Assembly: GCA_018883625.1 (NCBI GenBank) | Contig: JAHLFV010000113.1 | Location: forward strand, 1-12,786 | Reading direction: 5' to 3' | DNA: 12,786 bases | Source of the DNA: Candidatus Treponema excrementipullorum | Lineage (GTDB): Bacteria > Spirochaetota > Spirochaetia > Treponematales > Treponemataceae | Shown: positions 1 to 6,773 of the stretch, one piece after another | Layout of the letters: each line of letters starts with the position of its first letter | Numbering within the stretch: position 1 is the stretch's first letter | Notes under the pieces: generated by a model | The model's database searches: none | What the model saw: only the letters and a program-made list of their open reading frames with translations | What the model was told of the DNA's origin: nothing | Translations under genes and position numbers: made by a program

Positions 1-222
1 ATCAGGAAGAGCCAACTCCAACATCACATATCCGGGAAGAAACTTCTTTACAGATGTTCTTCTCTTTCCTTCCTTAACTTCTACAACTTCCTCTACAGGT
101 ACTTTCACATCGAGCACCACATCAGAAGCCAACTCCCCGGACTCCACGAGTTGTTTTATTGTTCTTTCGATTTTTGATTCATACCCAGTATAAGTATGAA
201 GAATATACCATCCCTTTGCCAT
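1..222 (-). CDS. nusG: Transcription termination/antitermination factor NusG, N-terminal part (runs off left edge)
   Basis: NusG binds RNA polymerase through its N-terminal NGN domain and tunes elongation, pausing and Rho-dependent termination, and couples to the ribosome. Only the first 74 codons lie inside the window; the rest of NGN and the C-terminal KOW domain would lie to the left. The translation opens MAKGWYILHTYTGYE, the hallmark NGN start in which an aromatic-rich beta strand is followed by the Y-x-G-x-E segment. The ATG at 222 is preceded by a modest AGG, 7 nt upstream. The gene follows secE by 14 bp on the same strand, the standard secE-nusG pair that normally leads into the rplK-rplA ribosomal genes. 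The identification is firm from the opening motif and the neighbourhood together. Confidence 0.95.
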   Translation of the reverse strand, partial: MAKGWYILHTYTGYESKIERTIKQLVESGELASDVVLDVKVPVEEVVEVKEGKRRTSVKKFLPGYVMLELALPD

Positions 223-236
223 CTAAAAGCCTATGT

Positions 237-416
237 TTAGAAAATTAAATTCATTCCGGTCACGAAGAGCAAGTCTAACAAACCAAGAATTACCGCAATA
301 ATGACAGTTGAAACCAATACAACTTTTACGGAAGATACAACATCGGAACGGGTTGGCCAAACAACTTTTCTTAATTCAGCCCCACACTCTTTGAAAAACC
401 GCACCATCTTTCCCAT
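237..416 (-). CDS. secE: Preprotein translocase subunit SecE
   Basis: SecE is the small essential clamp subunit of the SecYEG protein-export channel in the inner membrane. The 59-residue product is the short, single-span form common outside Proteobacteria. It has an amphipathic cytoplasmic start (MGKMVRFFKECGAELRKVVW), then the conserved VVWPTRSD segment, then one hydrophobic span of about 25 residues to the C terminus. An in-frame extension to 470 exists but would run through the tRNA-Trp gene. The ATG at 416 has an AGGA motif 6 nt upstream and gives the expected family length, so I chose it; a second Met at 407 is possible. It sits between tRNA-Trp and nusG in the same orientation. Confidence 0.95.
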   Translation of the reverse strand: MGKMVRFFKECGAELRKVVWPTRSDVVSSVKVVLVSTVIIAVILGLLDLLFVTGMNLIF

Positions 417-440
417 AACAGTTCCTATAAATAAAAGATA

Positions 441-513
441 CAGGCCAGGAAGGACTCGAACCCTCAACATTCGGTTTTGGAGACCGACGCTCTACCATTA
501 GAGCTACTGACCT
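441..513 (-). tRNA. tRNA-Trp (anticodon CCA)
   Basis: Read on the minus strand, the 73-nt segment folds as a cloverleaf. The 7-bp acceptor AGGTCAG/CTGGCCT has one G-U pair. The D arm holds AGCTCTAATGGTAGAGC. The anticodon stem TCGGT/ACCGA has loop CTCCAAA (anticodon CCA, tryptophan), and the T arm contains GTTCGAGTC. The discriminator base is G and CCA is not encoded. It lies between rpmG and secE and is presumably processed from the shared transcript. Confidence 0.97.
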
Positions 514-548
514 AAAATATATATTAAGAGAACAAACCTCCTAAAACC

Positions 549-725
549 TTATTTTGCTTTTGTTTCCTTATGAAGAGTGTGCTTGCGATCAAAAGGACAA
601 TACTTACTCAATTCCAACTTACCCTGGATATTCTTACGATTTTTGTAAGTTGTATAATTCTTTCGTTTGCATTCGCTACACTGTAAAGCAATAATTTCAA
701 CAGCTGTCTTTTTCTTACTGGCCAT
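549..725 (-). CDS. rpmG: 50S ribosomal protein L33
   Basis: L33 is a small protein of the large ribosomal subunit near the E site. The 58-residue product starts MASKKKTAVEIIALQCSECK and ends in the family signature KYCPFDRKHTLHKETK, followed by four residues. It is rich in Lys/Arg. It carries a Cys-x2-Cys pair (residues 16 and 19) and a third Cys at 43 in KYC, as in the zinc-ribbon-derived L33 forms, with the fourth position occupied by Asp. The ATG at 725 is preceded by AGGAGA at good spacing. The gene lies between tRNA-Thr upstream and tRNA-Trp downstream, an arrangement typical of this operon. Confidence 0.97.
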   Translation of the reverse strand: MASKKKTAVEIIALQCSECKRKNYTTYKNRKNIQGKLELSKYCPFDRKHTLHKETKAK

Positions 726-769
726 CTTTTTCTCCTAAATAATGTATCACCGATATACACATGCGATTC

Positions 770-842
770 AGCCTCCGAGCGGGATCGAACCGCTGACCTC
801 AACCTTACCATGGTTGCGCTCTGCCGACTGAGCTACAGAGGC
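770..842 (-). tRNA. tRNA-Thr (anticodon GGT)
   Basis: On the minus strand, a 73-nt cloverleaf: acceptor GCCTCTG/CGGAGGC, D arm AGCTCAGTCGGCAGAGC, anticodon stem CAACC/GGTTG with loop ATGGTAA (anticodon GGT, threonine), T arm GCGGTTCGATCCCGC. CCA is not encoded. It is the first gene of the tRNA-Thr/rpmG/tRNA-Trp/secE/nusG transcript and lies directly downstream of a strong promoter. Confidence 0.97.
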
Positions 843-868
843 GATATACCTAATTTACAGGTTTAGTT

Positions 869-897
869 AGTCTACATACAAATTTTCTTTTTGTCAA
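869..897 (-). promoter_or_regulatory. Sigma70-type promoter of the tRNA-Thr/rpmG/tRNA-Trp/secE/nusG block
   Basis: On the minus strand there is a consensus -35 TTGACA (892-897), a 17-bp spacer and a -10 TAGACT (869-874), placing the transcript start about 20 nt before the tRNA-Thr 5' end. No closer promoter is visible for these genes. It overlaps a theoretical upstream extension of the plus-strand MATE gene, which argues against that extension. Confidence 0.75.
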
Positions 898-951
898 CAA
901 AATATTGTCAAAAAAAATTAAAAACGAGCATTTTTTTTCGCATATTTCTTC

Positions 952-980
952 TTGACTATTTTAAATTATCGTGGTTGTAT
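952..980 (+). promoter_or_regulatory. Candidate promoter of the first MATE gene (leaderless geometry)
   Basis: TTGACT (952-957), a 17-bp spacer and TTGTAT (975-980), with a TG at 972-973 in the extended -10 position. The -10 ends exactly 6 nt before the ATG at 987, so the predicted first transcribed base is the A of the start codon. The positions are read from the sequence; activity is inferred. Confidence 0.5.
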
Positions 981-986
981 GCCGTC

Positions 987-2390
987 ATGGATTCTAAATA
1001 CAAATTCATCTCCAGACATTTAGGGCCTTTATCCTTCTATAAAAGGGCCCTTTTTATTGCACTACCTGTTATGGGACAGTTACTGATACAAAACATGGTA
1101 TCTCTCATCGATAATTTTATGGTTGCCGGCCTGGGTGATATTAAAATGTCAGGAGTAAATATTTCCGGACAAATTAATTTTATTTTCTTAGTGTTAATCA
1201 ACACCATCTGTCTATCCGGTGGCATATTCATGTCCCAATATAACGGAGCACATAATGAAAAAGGTATGCAGCAGGCACTACGATTTAAACTCATAGTGGG
1301 TTTAACAATGGGATGTCTTTACACTGCAATTTGCATTATATTCCCTCGACCACTTCTCTCCCTTATGGTTCACGGTAATACTGCCAGTGAAGCTATAATA
1401 GCCGAAGGCATCCGTTACATGCAGTTTTTATCCCCTTCATGGATCCCGGCAGTTATTGCAACTTCCATCGGTTCATCTTTACGGGAAATAGGAAAAGTTA
1501 AAACACCTCTTCTCATTTCTGTTGCAGCAACAATAATCAATACAGTTTTTAACTGGCTGCTCATATATGGCAACTTAGGGTTTCCCCGACTGGAAACCAT
1601 GGGAGCAGCTATAGCTACAGTAATTGCCCGTACTGCCGAAATGGTAATTTTTATTGTTTATCTCGTTCGTTATAAACCTCCGTTTTATTTCAGAATCACA
1701 CATTTTTTCAAAGTAAATTGGACTTTATTTCAATCAATTACAAAAAAATCAGGTTTCCTTTTGGTATCAGAAATGACATGGGTTGTATCAGAAACAGTTA
1801 CCACAGCTCTGTATAACAGCAGGGGAGGTGCGGAAGTTGTTTCCGGTATGGCTGCAGGTTTTGCTTTGGCAAATTTATTCTTTATCTGTTTTAACGGTAT
1901 CGGAACAGTGACAGGAGTCATTTTGGGAGGTACTCTGGGAGCAGGAAATCTGGAAGAAGCCAGAATTCAAAAAAACTGGATAATAACCGGTGATTTGATT
2001 TTGGGATTTATGGGTACAATCTTGGGCGGTTTTGCAGTATTCTTAATTCCTTTGGTTTTTGGCAACCTAAGCCCCATGGCTCGACAGGTTGCAGCGGGAT
2101 TGGTTTTGGTTAACGCCTGCTACATGCCGGCTTGGGCATATATCAACGGTCTTTTTGCTGTTGCCCGAACAGGCGGAGACACCACAATGGGAGCTATCAT
2201 AGACTTTTTTGCCAACTTGTTCATAGTAATTCCGGGTATGTTTGCCCTTACCTTTCTGACAGCCATGGGGCCTGTAATGATGTATTGTGTTATCAAAACA
2301 ACGGATGCCATTAAAATCACCATTGCAGTTTATTGGATAAAAAAAGAACGTTGGCTAAAAAATCTGACGGTACAATATGAACAAACATAA
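987..2390 (+). CDS. MATE-family multidrug/sodium efflux transporter
   Basis: A 467-residue integral membrane protein with about twelve hydrophobic spans, the size and layout of MATE (MOP superfamily) antiporters, which expel cationic drugs or metabolites using Na+ or H+ gradients. The N-terminal signature is clear: ALPVMGQLLIQNMVSLIDNF around residues 25-44, corresponding to the first MATE helix and its Asp. The second half repeats the pattern (FNGIGTVTGVILGGTLGAGN), as expected for the pseudo-twofold MATE fold. The frame stays open upstream to a TTG at 891. However, ATG 987 begins at the family-typical position and leaves the minus-strand tRNA promoter outside the gene. No Shine-Dalgarno precedes it; see the promoter at 952-980. 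It is convergent with, and 5 bp from, the AraC-type gene. The substrate cannot be told from sequence. Confidence 0.9.
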   Translation: MDSKYKFISRHLGPLSFYKRALFIALPVMGQLLIQNMVSLIDNFMVAGLGDIKMSGVNISGQINFIFLVLINTICLSGGIFMSQYNGAHNEKGMQQALRFKLIVGLTMGCLYTAICIIFPRPLLSLMVHGNTASEAIIAEGIRYMQFLSPSWIPAVIATSIGSSLREIGKVKTPLLISVAATIINTVFNWLLIYGNLGFPRLETMGAAIATVIARTAEMVIFIVYLVRYKPPFYFRITHFFKVNWTLFQSITKKSGFLLVSEMTWVVSETVTTALYNSRGGAEVVSGMAAGFALANLFFICFNGIGTVTGVILGGTLGAGNLEEARIQKNWIITGDLILGFMGTILGGFAVFLIPLVFGNLSPMARQVAAGLVLVNACYMPAWAYINGLFAVARTGGDTTMGAIIDFFANLFIVIPGMFALTFLTAMGPVMMYCVIKTTDAIKITIAVYWIKKERWLKNLTVQYEQT

Positions 2391-2395
2391 AAAAG

Positions 2396-3250
2396 TTACC
2401 GGCTACCATTGCTGCGTTTAGACATTTTTTGTTTATACTTTAAGGGTGTATAGCCGGTTTCTGCTTTAAAGCGTTGAGAAAAATGGCTCATGGAAGAAAA
2501 ACCGAGAGAAAATGCTATGTCTGCAATGGAATTGTCCGTTGATTCAAGCAAATATATAGCTTCCTGTATCCGTCGTTTTAACTGGTATGCAATGGGAGAA
2601 GTTCCTACATACTTTGTAAACTCGTGGATCAAATGATACTTGCTTATGCAACTCAATTTTGTCAAATCTTCAAGAGTAATTTTATCTGCATAGTGAGTAT
2701 CGATATACTCCTTGACGATTGCACAACCACGGCGCATTTCTTCCGTATTGTTAAAAGAAGCACTTAAATCCGTAATACGTGTAATCAGAGCAAATAACTT
2801 CAAAAGCAAACTCTGTACCATTATTTCATATCCCGTTTTTTTCAGCTTCATTTCCTCAAACATATCAATAAAAATCTCTTTTATGGGAAAAGCAAATTTT
2901 CCTAAGTTTAATACTGGGGTGGTGAAATTTTCTTCGTTACCAAAAATGGAAAAAGTAAAATTCCTTACTCCTAGGATATAGTATTCCAAAGCATTTTCCG
3001 AAGAAGAAACTTCCGTATGCAATCGGTTCGGAGGAATAATGATAAGCTTACCTTCTTCCACCGGGAAACTCCCTTCTTCTACATACACGGTACCAGCCCC
3101 TCCTACTGCAAAAGCAATTTCCATAAAGGTATGAGAATGAAAACGGGAATTCCAATCACCCTCATATTTGGAATAACTGATATAATCCAACTGAGGACTG
3201 TAAATAATAGAAAGTTCTGACTCTTCAGATCTAAAACGGGCATTACTCAT
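2396..3250 (-). CDS. AraC-family transcriptional regulator with cupin sensor domain
   Basis: A 284-residue regulator of the sugar-sensing AraC/XylS type. The N-terminal half (about 20-100) is a cupin-like pocket: FHSHTFMEIAFAVGG gives His38, His40 and Glu44, and a matching His78 lies in IIPPNRLHTE. The C-terminal 100 residues hold two helix-turn-helix units, ITLEDLTKLSCISKYHL (191-207) and SIADIAFSLGFSSMSHFSQR (241-260). They end in the family signature FKAETGYTPLKYK. I chose the ATG at 3250 over the upstream TTG at 3277 because a TATAAT ends 6 nt before it; no Shine-Dalgarno is present. It is divergent from the sugar ABC/GH112 operon and is its likely activator, perhaps sensing the imported disaccharide or its products. 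The ligand is inference. Confidence 0.92.
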   Translation of the reverse strand: MSNARFRSEESELSIIYSPQLDYISYSKYEGDWNSRFHSHTFMEIAFAVGGAGTVYVEEGSFPVEEGKLIIIPPNRLHTEVSSSENALEYYILGVRNFTFSIFGNEENFTTPVLNLGKFAFPIKEIFIDMFEEMKLKKTGYEIMVQSLLLKLFALITRITDLSASFNNTEEMRRGCAIVKEYIDTHYADKITLEDLTKLSCISKYHLIHEFTKYVGTSPIAYQLKRRIQEAIYLLESTDNSIADIAFSLGFSSMSHFSQRFKAETGYTPLKYKQKMSKRSNGSR

Positions 3251-3256
3251 AACTAA

Positions 3257-3284
3257 ATTATACAATATTTTGAGCAAAAAGCAA
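3257..3284 (-). promoter_or_regulatory. Promoter of the AraC-type gene (leaderless geometry)
   Basis: On the minus strand, TTGCTT (3279-3284), a 16-bp spacer and a perfect TATAAT (3257-3262). Six nucleotides (3251-3256) separate the -10 from the ATG at 3250, so transcription should begin at the start codon. The 11-bp direct repeats at 3263-3292 fall on the spacer and -35, so the regulator could control itself. Confidence 0.6.
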
Positions 3285-3292
3285 TATTTTGA
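3263..3292. promoter_or_regulatory. Perfect 11-bp direct repeat, candidate AraC-type operator
   Basis: CAATATTTTGA occurs at 3263-3273 and again at 3282-3292, a centre-to-centre period of 19 bp. AraC-family proteins commonly bind direct repeats about two helical turns apart. The copies cover the spacer and -35 of the regulator's own promoter and lie about 140-170 bp upstream of the binding-protein start codon. A weaker relative (CAACTTATTAG) follows at 3303. The A/T-rich context means chance cannot be excluded. Confidence 0.5.
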
Positions 3293-3313
3293 TAAAATAA
3301 AGCAACTTATTAG

Positions 3314-3344
3314 TTGAAGAATAATCTCAAGTAATTAATACTAT
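3314..3344 (+). promoter_or_regulatory. Weak candidate promoter of the ABC/GH112 operon
   Basis: TTGAAG (3314-3319) and TACTAT (3339-3344) are separated by 19 bp, longer than ideal. No better sigma70 match is visible in 3285-3432, which would fit a promoter that depends on an activator bound just upstream. This is a low-confidence placement. Confidence 0.25.
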
Positions 3345-3357
3345 ACCTACAGAAGGC

Positions 3358-3399
3358 GGAATTTTAACGATTGTTTCTGCGTTGCAGAGGCTAAATTCC
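3358..3399 (+). other. Nested inverted repeats in the 5' leader of the ABC operon
   Basis: An outer 7-bp inverted repeat GGAATTT (3358-3364)/AAATTCC (3393-3399) encloses an inner perfect hairpin, TCTGC (3376-3380), loop GTT, GCAGA (3384-3388). It lies between the candidate promoter and the ribosome binding site and is not followed by a T-run, so it is not a terminator. It could be a leader RNA structure or a protein-binding site; no known riboswitch class is recognised. Confidence 0.35.
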
Positions 3400-3432
3400 A
3401 ATCAAAAGTAAGTGCTATAAAGAGGAGTCTTT

Positions 3433-4815
3433 ATGAAAAAAATCTTATCAACAGCATGTGCAGTTTTGCTTTTGGCAACAGCACTGATTTCCTGTGGTAA
3501 AAAAGAACCGGAAGCACAAGTACTCAAAGTTGCCGGACTCAAGGGTGCATACGGAGATGCTTATTGGCAGGATTTGAAAGCAGGATTTGAAGCAGCAAAT
3601 CCTGGTGTAACAGTAGAGCTCACCATTGAAGCTCAGGTTGAAAACACAATCAACCCCCAAATCATGGCAGGTGCAGGCCCTGATGTTATTTACTTGGCAA
3701 CAGGACGTGAAGCCCAGTTAACAGAAACAATGATTTCCAGTAACGCAATCCGTGATTTGACAAATTTGTTAGAACAGAATGTTTACAACGAAAACGTAAA
3801 ACTCAAAGACAGAATCCTCCCTTCAATTATGGGTAACGGAGTCACCAATCCTTATGCAGGAAGCAATACTCATTACATGTTGCCTCTTTTCTTCTCTAGC
3901 AACGGACTGTTCTTCAATGCTGACATGTTCTATGACAATAACGGAAACGGTGTAGAAGATGCAAAAAAAGACGGCAAATATGAAATGCCCACAACGTGGG
4001 ACGAATTCTTTGGCCTGGGAGACATCCTTAACGAAGAAAGAAAAACCAATCCTTCAACACCTTACTTGTTCACCTATCCTACAGCAGGATACTTGGACAC
4101 AATGATTCCTGCTTCTATTGCAGCCAGTGCAGGTGAAGCTGTTGTTAAACAGGCATTTAACTATGAACCTGTTTGGGAACAGCCTGAAGTAAAACGAGTT
4201 TTTGAAAACCTCGGAAAATTGAAGGACTATATTCTTCCCACAACCGTAGCTAATGCTAACGGAACAGGATTCAAAGATAACCAGCAGGCAGTTATCGACG
4301 GTCGTGCTTTATTCATGACAAACGGTGACTGGGTAAAAGGTGAAATGGCTGACACAACTCCTGCAGGATTCAACTGGGGATCAGCACCTTTCTTGGCATA
4401 TACCAATGGCGGTGAACGCTACGGTACCGTAAACGCAGAACAGATTTACATCAGCAACAATACACAGGTTCCCGAACTTGCCGAAAAATTCATTCTTTAC
4501 ATCTACAGTAGCGAAGGTTTGGCAAAGATTGCAAAAGGTGCCAACGGAGCTTTCGTTCCTGCTAAAGGGTACGACACTATTGCCGTAGAACAGGGCATGA
4601 ACCCCGGTGCAGTTGCCGGTTACAAAGGATACTATGACGGAACAGCAAAAGTTCTCGTTGGAAGCTTTGCCGCAGCAACAGCAGAAGGTGTAGACTGGAA
4701 ACAGACATACTGTTTCACCATGGACAGTGTTATGAACGGTTCAAAAACAACTGCTCAGTGGATTGAACAGTTGAAAACAGACAGTGCAAAACTTAAAGCA
4801 TCATTAGGTAAATAA
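3433..4815 (+). CDS. ABC transporter sugar-binding lipoprotein
   Basis: A 460-residue extracytoplasmic solute-binding protein of the large carbohydrate family (SBP_bac_1 type), the capture component of a sugar importer. The N terminus is a lipoprotein signal peptide: MKKIL, a hydrophobic core, then lipobox LISC with Cys21. The mature part has the usual two-lobe layout: GFEAANPGVTVELTI early on, AGAGPDVIYLATG (79-91) facing the cleft, and aromatic residues in GDWVKGEM (298-305) and VDWKQTY (420-426). Residues 168-176 (DNNGNGVED) resemble a calcium-binding loop. The ATG at 3433 has GAGGAG at good spacing. It is first in the operon, followed by a hairpin/T-run and then two permeases. The downstream GH112 enzyme suggests Gal-beta-1,3-HexNAc as ligand; this is inferred. 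Confidence 0.93.
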   Translation: MKKILSTACAVLLLATALISCGKKEPEAQVLKVAGLKGAYGDAYWQDLKAGFEAANPGVTVELTIEAQVENTINPQIMAGAGPDVIYLATGREAQLTETMISSNAIRDLTNLLEQNVYNENVKLKDRILPSIMGNGVTNPYAGSNTHYMLPLFFSSNGLFFNADMFYDNNGNGVEDAKKDGKYEMPTTWDEFFGLGDILNEERKTNPSTPYLFTYPTAGYLDTMIPASIAASAGEAVVKQAFNYEPVWEQPEVKRVFENLGKLKDYILPTTVANANGTGFKDNQQAVIDGRALFMTNGDWVKGEMADTTPAGFNWGSAPFLAYTNGGERYGTVNAEQIYISNNTQVPELAEKFILYIYSSEGLAKIAKGANGAFVPAKGYDTIAVEQGMNPGAVAGYKGYYDGTAKVLVGSFAAATAEGVDWKQTYCFTMDSVMNGSKTTAQWIEQLKTDSAKLKASLGK

Positions 4816-4822
4816 TGTAATT

Positions 4823-4853
4823 CTGGGGGTAACAGTACCCCCAGTCTTTTTTT
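4823..4853 (+). terminator. Intrinsic terminator between the binding-protein and permease genes
   Basis: A perfect 9-bp stem CTGGGGGTA/TACCCCCAG with loop ACAG, then TC and seven T's, starting 7 nt after the binding-protein stop codon. No separate promoter for the permeases is visible, so it probably works as a partial terminator that makes the binding protein more abundant than the membrane subunits. Confidence 0.85.
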
Positions 4854-4858
4854 CGGCA

Positions 4859-4881
4859 CCGAAGTCATCCTATGATTTCGG
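4859..4881 (+). other. Second hairpin between binding-protein and permease genes
   Basis: A 10-bp stem with one G-U pair (4859-4868 with 4872-4881) and a 3-nt CCT loop, 5 nt after the terminator T-run and without a T-run of its own. It could shield the 5' end of a processed permease mRNA or affect read-through. The fold is read by eye and its function is unknown. Confidence 0.4.
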
Positions 4882-4913
4882 ATGTATAGGTTCTTGACGT
4901 TGAGGTTCGATAC

Positions 4914-5816
4914 ATGAAATCAATTACCTGTTCCAAAATGAAAAATGACGGAGCAACAAAAAGATTTATAGCCACTTGTACAATTCCTACCTTCATTCTA
5001 TATGCTATATTTGTTATCTATCCTATTTTTAATATGATTGGCCTTTCCTTTGTTAAATGGAACGGTTTATTAGGAAAAAAAACATTTTATGGTTTGCAAA
5101 ACTATAAAATTCTTTTTCAAGACGCACAATTTTGGTTATCGTTTAAAAATACCATTATTTTGATAGTGTTGGTTACTGCAGTAACTTTTGTTTTGGCTTT
5201 ATTTTTTGCCAGCTTATTGGCAAAAGGTCGACTAAAAGGTCAAAGTTTTTTCAGAATATTGTTTTATATACCTAATATTCTTTCAATCGTTGTTATTTCT
5301 GCAATTTTTTACATGTTATACTCCAGCGAATACGGTATAATAGGCCCAATTGCAAAATTATTTGATAAAGAATACCTGGGTGTGTTGGGTAATCCCAATC
5401 AGGTTGTCTATGCTATTGCAGTTGCCATGATTTGGCAGGCAATCGGATATTATATGGTTATGTACATAGCAGGAATGGACTCCATTTCCGATGAGTTATA
5501 TGAAAGCGCCGGTTTGGACGGAGCTTCACGGTTTAAGCAGTTTTTTATTATTACCCTTCCCCTTACATGGCAAGTTATCCGGGTAACTTTAACATTCTTC
5601 ATTATCAGTACTATCAACATGAGTTTCCTCTTTGTAACAGCCATGACAGGTGGTGCCCCGGACGGAGCAAGTAACGTACTGTTGGTTTACATGAGTAAAC
5701 AAAGAGCAAACGGTTCTTTCGGTTACGCTATGGCAATCGGTACAATTCTGTTTATTTTTGCATACGGAATTGCCCTTGTTGTAAACAAACTTACATCAAA
5801 AGATCCTTTGGACTAA
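4914..5816 (+). CDS. Sugar ABC transporter permease, MalF/UgpA type
   Basis: One of two channel-forming inner-membrane subunits of the importer. The 300 residues contain six hydrophobic spans (about 23-45, 79-105, 113-135, 165-187, 219-243 and 272-292) and a long loop after the first. The cytoplasmic coupling loop that docks on the ATPase is present as ELYESAGLDGASRFKQFFII (194-213), the EAA motif in this family. The ATG at 4914 has GAGG 8 nt upstream. The gene follows the attenuating hairpin and precedes the second permease by 12 bp. No ATP-binding subunit is encoded nearby, so the importer probably borrows a shared MsmK/UgpC-type ATPase; this is usual for this family but not shown here. Confidence 0.93.
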   Translation: MKSITCSKMKNDGATKRFIATCTIPTFILYAIFVIYPIFNMIGLSFVKWNGLLGKKTFYGLQNYKILFQDAQFWLSFKNTIILIVLVTAVTFVLALFFASLLAKGRLKGQSFFRILFYIPNILSIVVISAIFYMLYSSEYGIIGPIAKLFDKEYLGVLGNPNQVVYAIAVAMIWQAIGYYMVMYIAGMDSISDELYESAGLDGASRFKQFFIITLPLTWQVIRVTLTFFIISTINMSFLFVTAMTGGAPDGASNVLLVYMSKQRANGSFGYAMAIGTILFIFAYGIALVVNKLTSKDPLD

Positions 5817-5828
5817 TGAGGAGCTGAT

Positions 5829-6725
5829 ATGAAAAAAACGAATCAATTACATTCACAGGTAAACTGGGGAAGATATATTCGCGAAAACTTATTCGCATAC
5901 ATCATATTGGGTGTTTTTACCGTAATTTTTGCCTACCCTATTTTGTGGTCTTTTATTTCTTCATTTAAAACCAGTGCTGAAATCCGACAAAGCCCTTTTT
6001 CTTTACCGGCAGTTCCTCAGTTTGTAAACTATGCCAACGCTTGGAACGCAGCACACATGGGAGATTACTTTGTCAACTCTGTCATTGTTACAGCCTTATC
6101 CATGGCATTACTTATTATTCTTGTTATTCCAACATCTTATGTTTTGACACGATTCCGCTTCAAAGGACGAAACTTTTTGAAGCTTCTCATGATGGCAGGA
6201 TTATTCATCAACGTAAACTATATCGTATATCCTATTTACTTGATGATTAACGGTGTTAGCAAGAACTTATTGGGAAACGGTCTTATTTTAACGGATAACC
6301 TTGTTACGGTTTCTGTTATCAACGCTGTTACCAGTGTTCCCTTTTCTATCTATTTGCTCTCTGGATTTCTGACATCTTTGCCTAAAGGATTTGAGGAAGC
6401 AGCTCGCATAGACGGATGCACAAACTGGGGTATTTTATTCAGAGTAATCATACCTCTGTGTATGCCCAGTATTTTAACGGTAATTTTGTTCCAATTTTTG
6501 GCTTACTGGAATGAATATTTGGTTGCCCAAACATTCCTTATTTCGGATGCCCACAGAACGTTGCCGGTTGGTCTTTTGAGCATCATGCAGGAAGCAAAAG
6601 TTGCTACCGACTACGGACGTCTTTATGCAGGATTGGTAATCGTTATGTTACCGGTACTTATCCTGTATATCTTTGTCCAGAAAAACCTGACAAAAGGTAT
6701 TTCTATGGGCGGTTTGAAAGGATAA
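5829..6725 (+). CDS. Sugar ABC transporter permease, MalG/UgpE type
   Basis: The partner permease, 298 residues. After a short cytoplasmic tail, the first span (about 22-46) leads into the family-typical FISSFKTSAEI. A periplasmic loop with PQFVNYANAW is followed by five more spans. The EAA coupling loop is LPKGFEEAARIDGCTNWGIL (184-203), then FRVIIPL. The C terminus ends KNLTKGISMGGLKG, close to the common QRYFVKGLTAGAVKG ending of this subfamily. The ATG at 5829 follows GAGGAG at good spacing and lies 12 bp after the first permease stop, so the two are translationally close. The GH112 gene begins 48 bp downstream with no terminator between them. Confidence 0.93.
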   Translation: MKKTNQLHSQVNWGRYIRENLFAYIILGVFTVIFAYPILWSFISSFKTSAEIRQSPFSLPAVPQFVNYANAWNAAHMGDYFVNSVIVTALSMALLIILVIPTSYVLTRFRFKGRNFLKLLMMAGLFINVNYIVYPIYLMINGVSKNLLGNGLILTDNLVTVSVINAVTSVPFSIYLLSGFLTSLPKGFEEAARIDGCTNWGILFRVIIPLCMPSILTVILFQFLAYWNEYLVAQTFLISDAHRTLPVGLLSIMQEAKVATDYGRLYAGLVIVMLPVLILYIFVQKNLTKGISMGGLKG

Positions 6726-6773
6726 TACTCTGTCTCACATGCATAAACTATACTACTAAAACAGGAGAAACAC

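Noticed and set aside
417..470. In-frame upstream extension of secE
   Set aside because: It would read through the tRNA-Trp gene; the ATG at 416 has a ribosome binding site and gives the normal SecE length.
891..986. In-frame extension of the first MATE gene to a TTG at 891
   Set aside because: The extension overlaps the minus-strand tRNA promoter and the gene's own apparent promoter, adds residues not typical of MATE proteins, and has no ribosome binding site.
2398..2458. 8-bp inverted repeat ACCGGCTA/TAGCCGGT near the convergent gene ends
   Set aside because: The arms are 45 nt apart and mostly within the AraC-type coding region, with no T-run after either arm, so it is unlikely to be a terminator.
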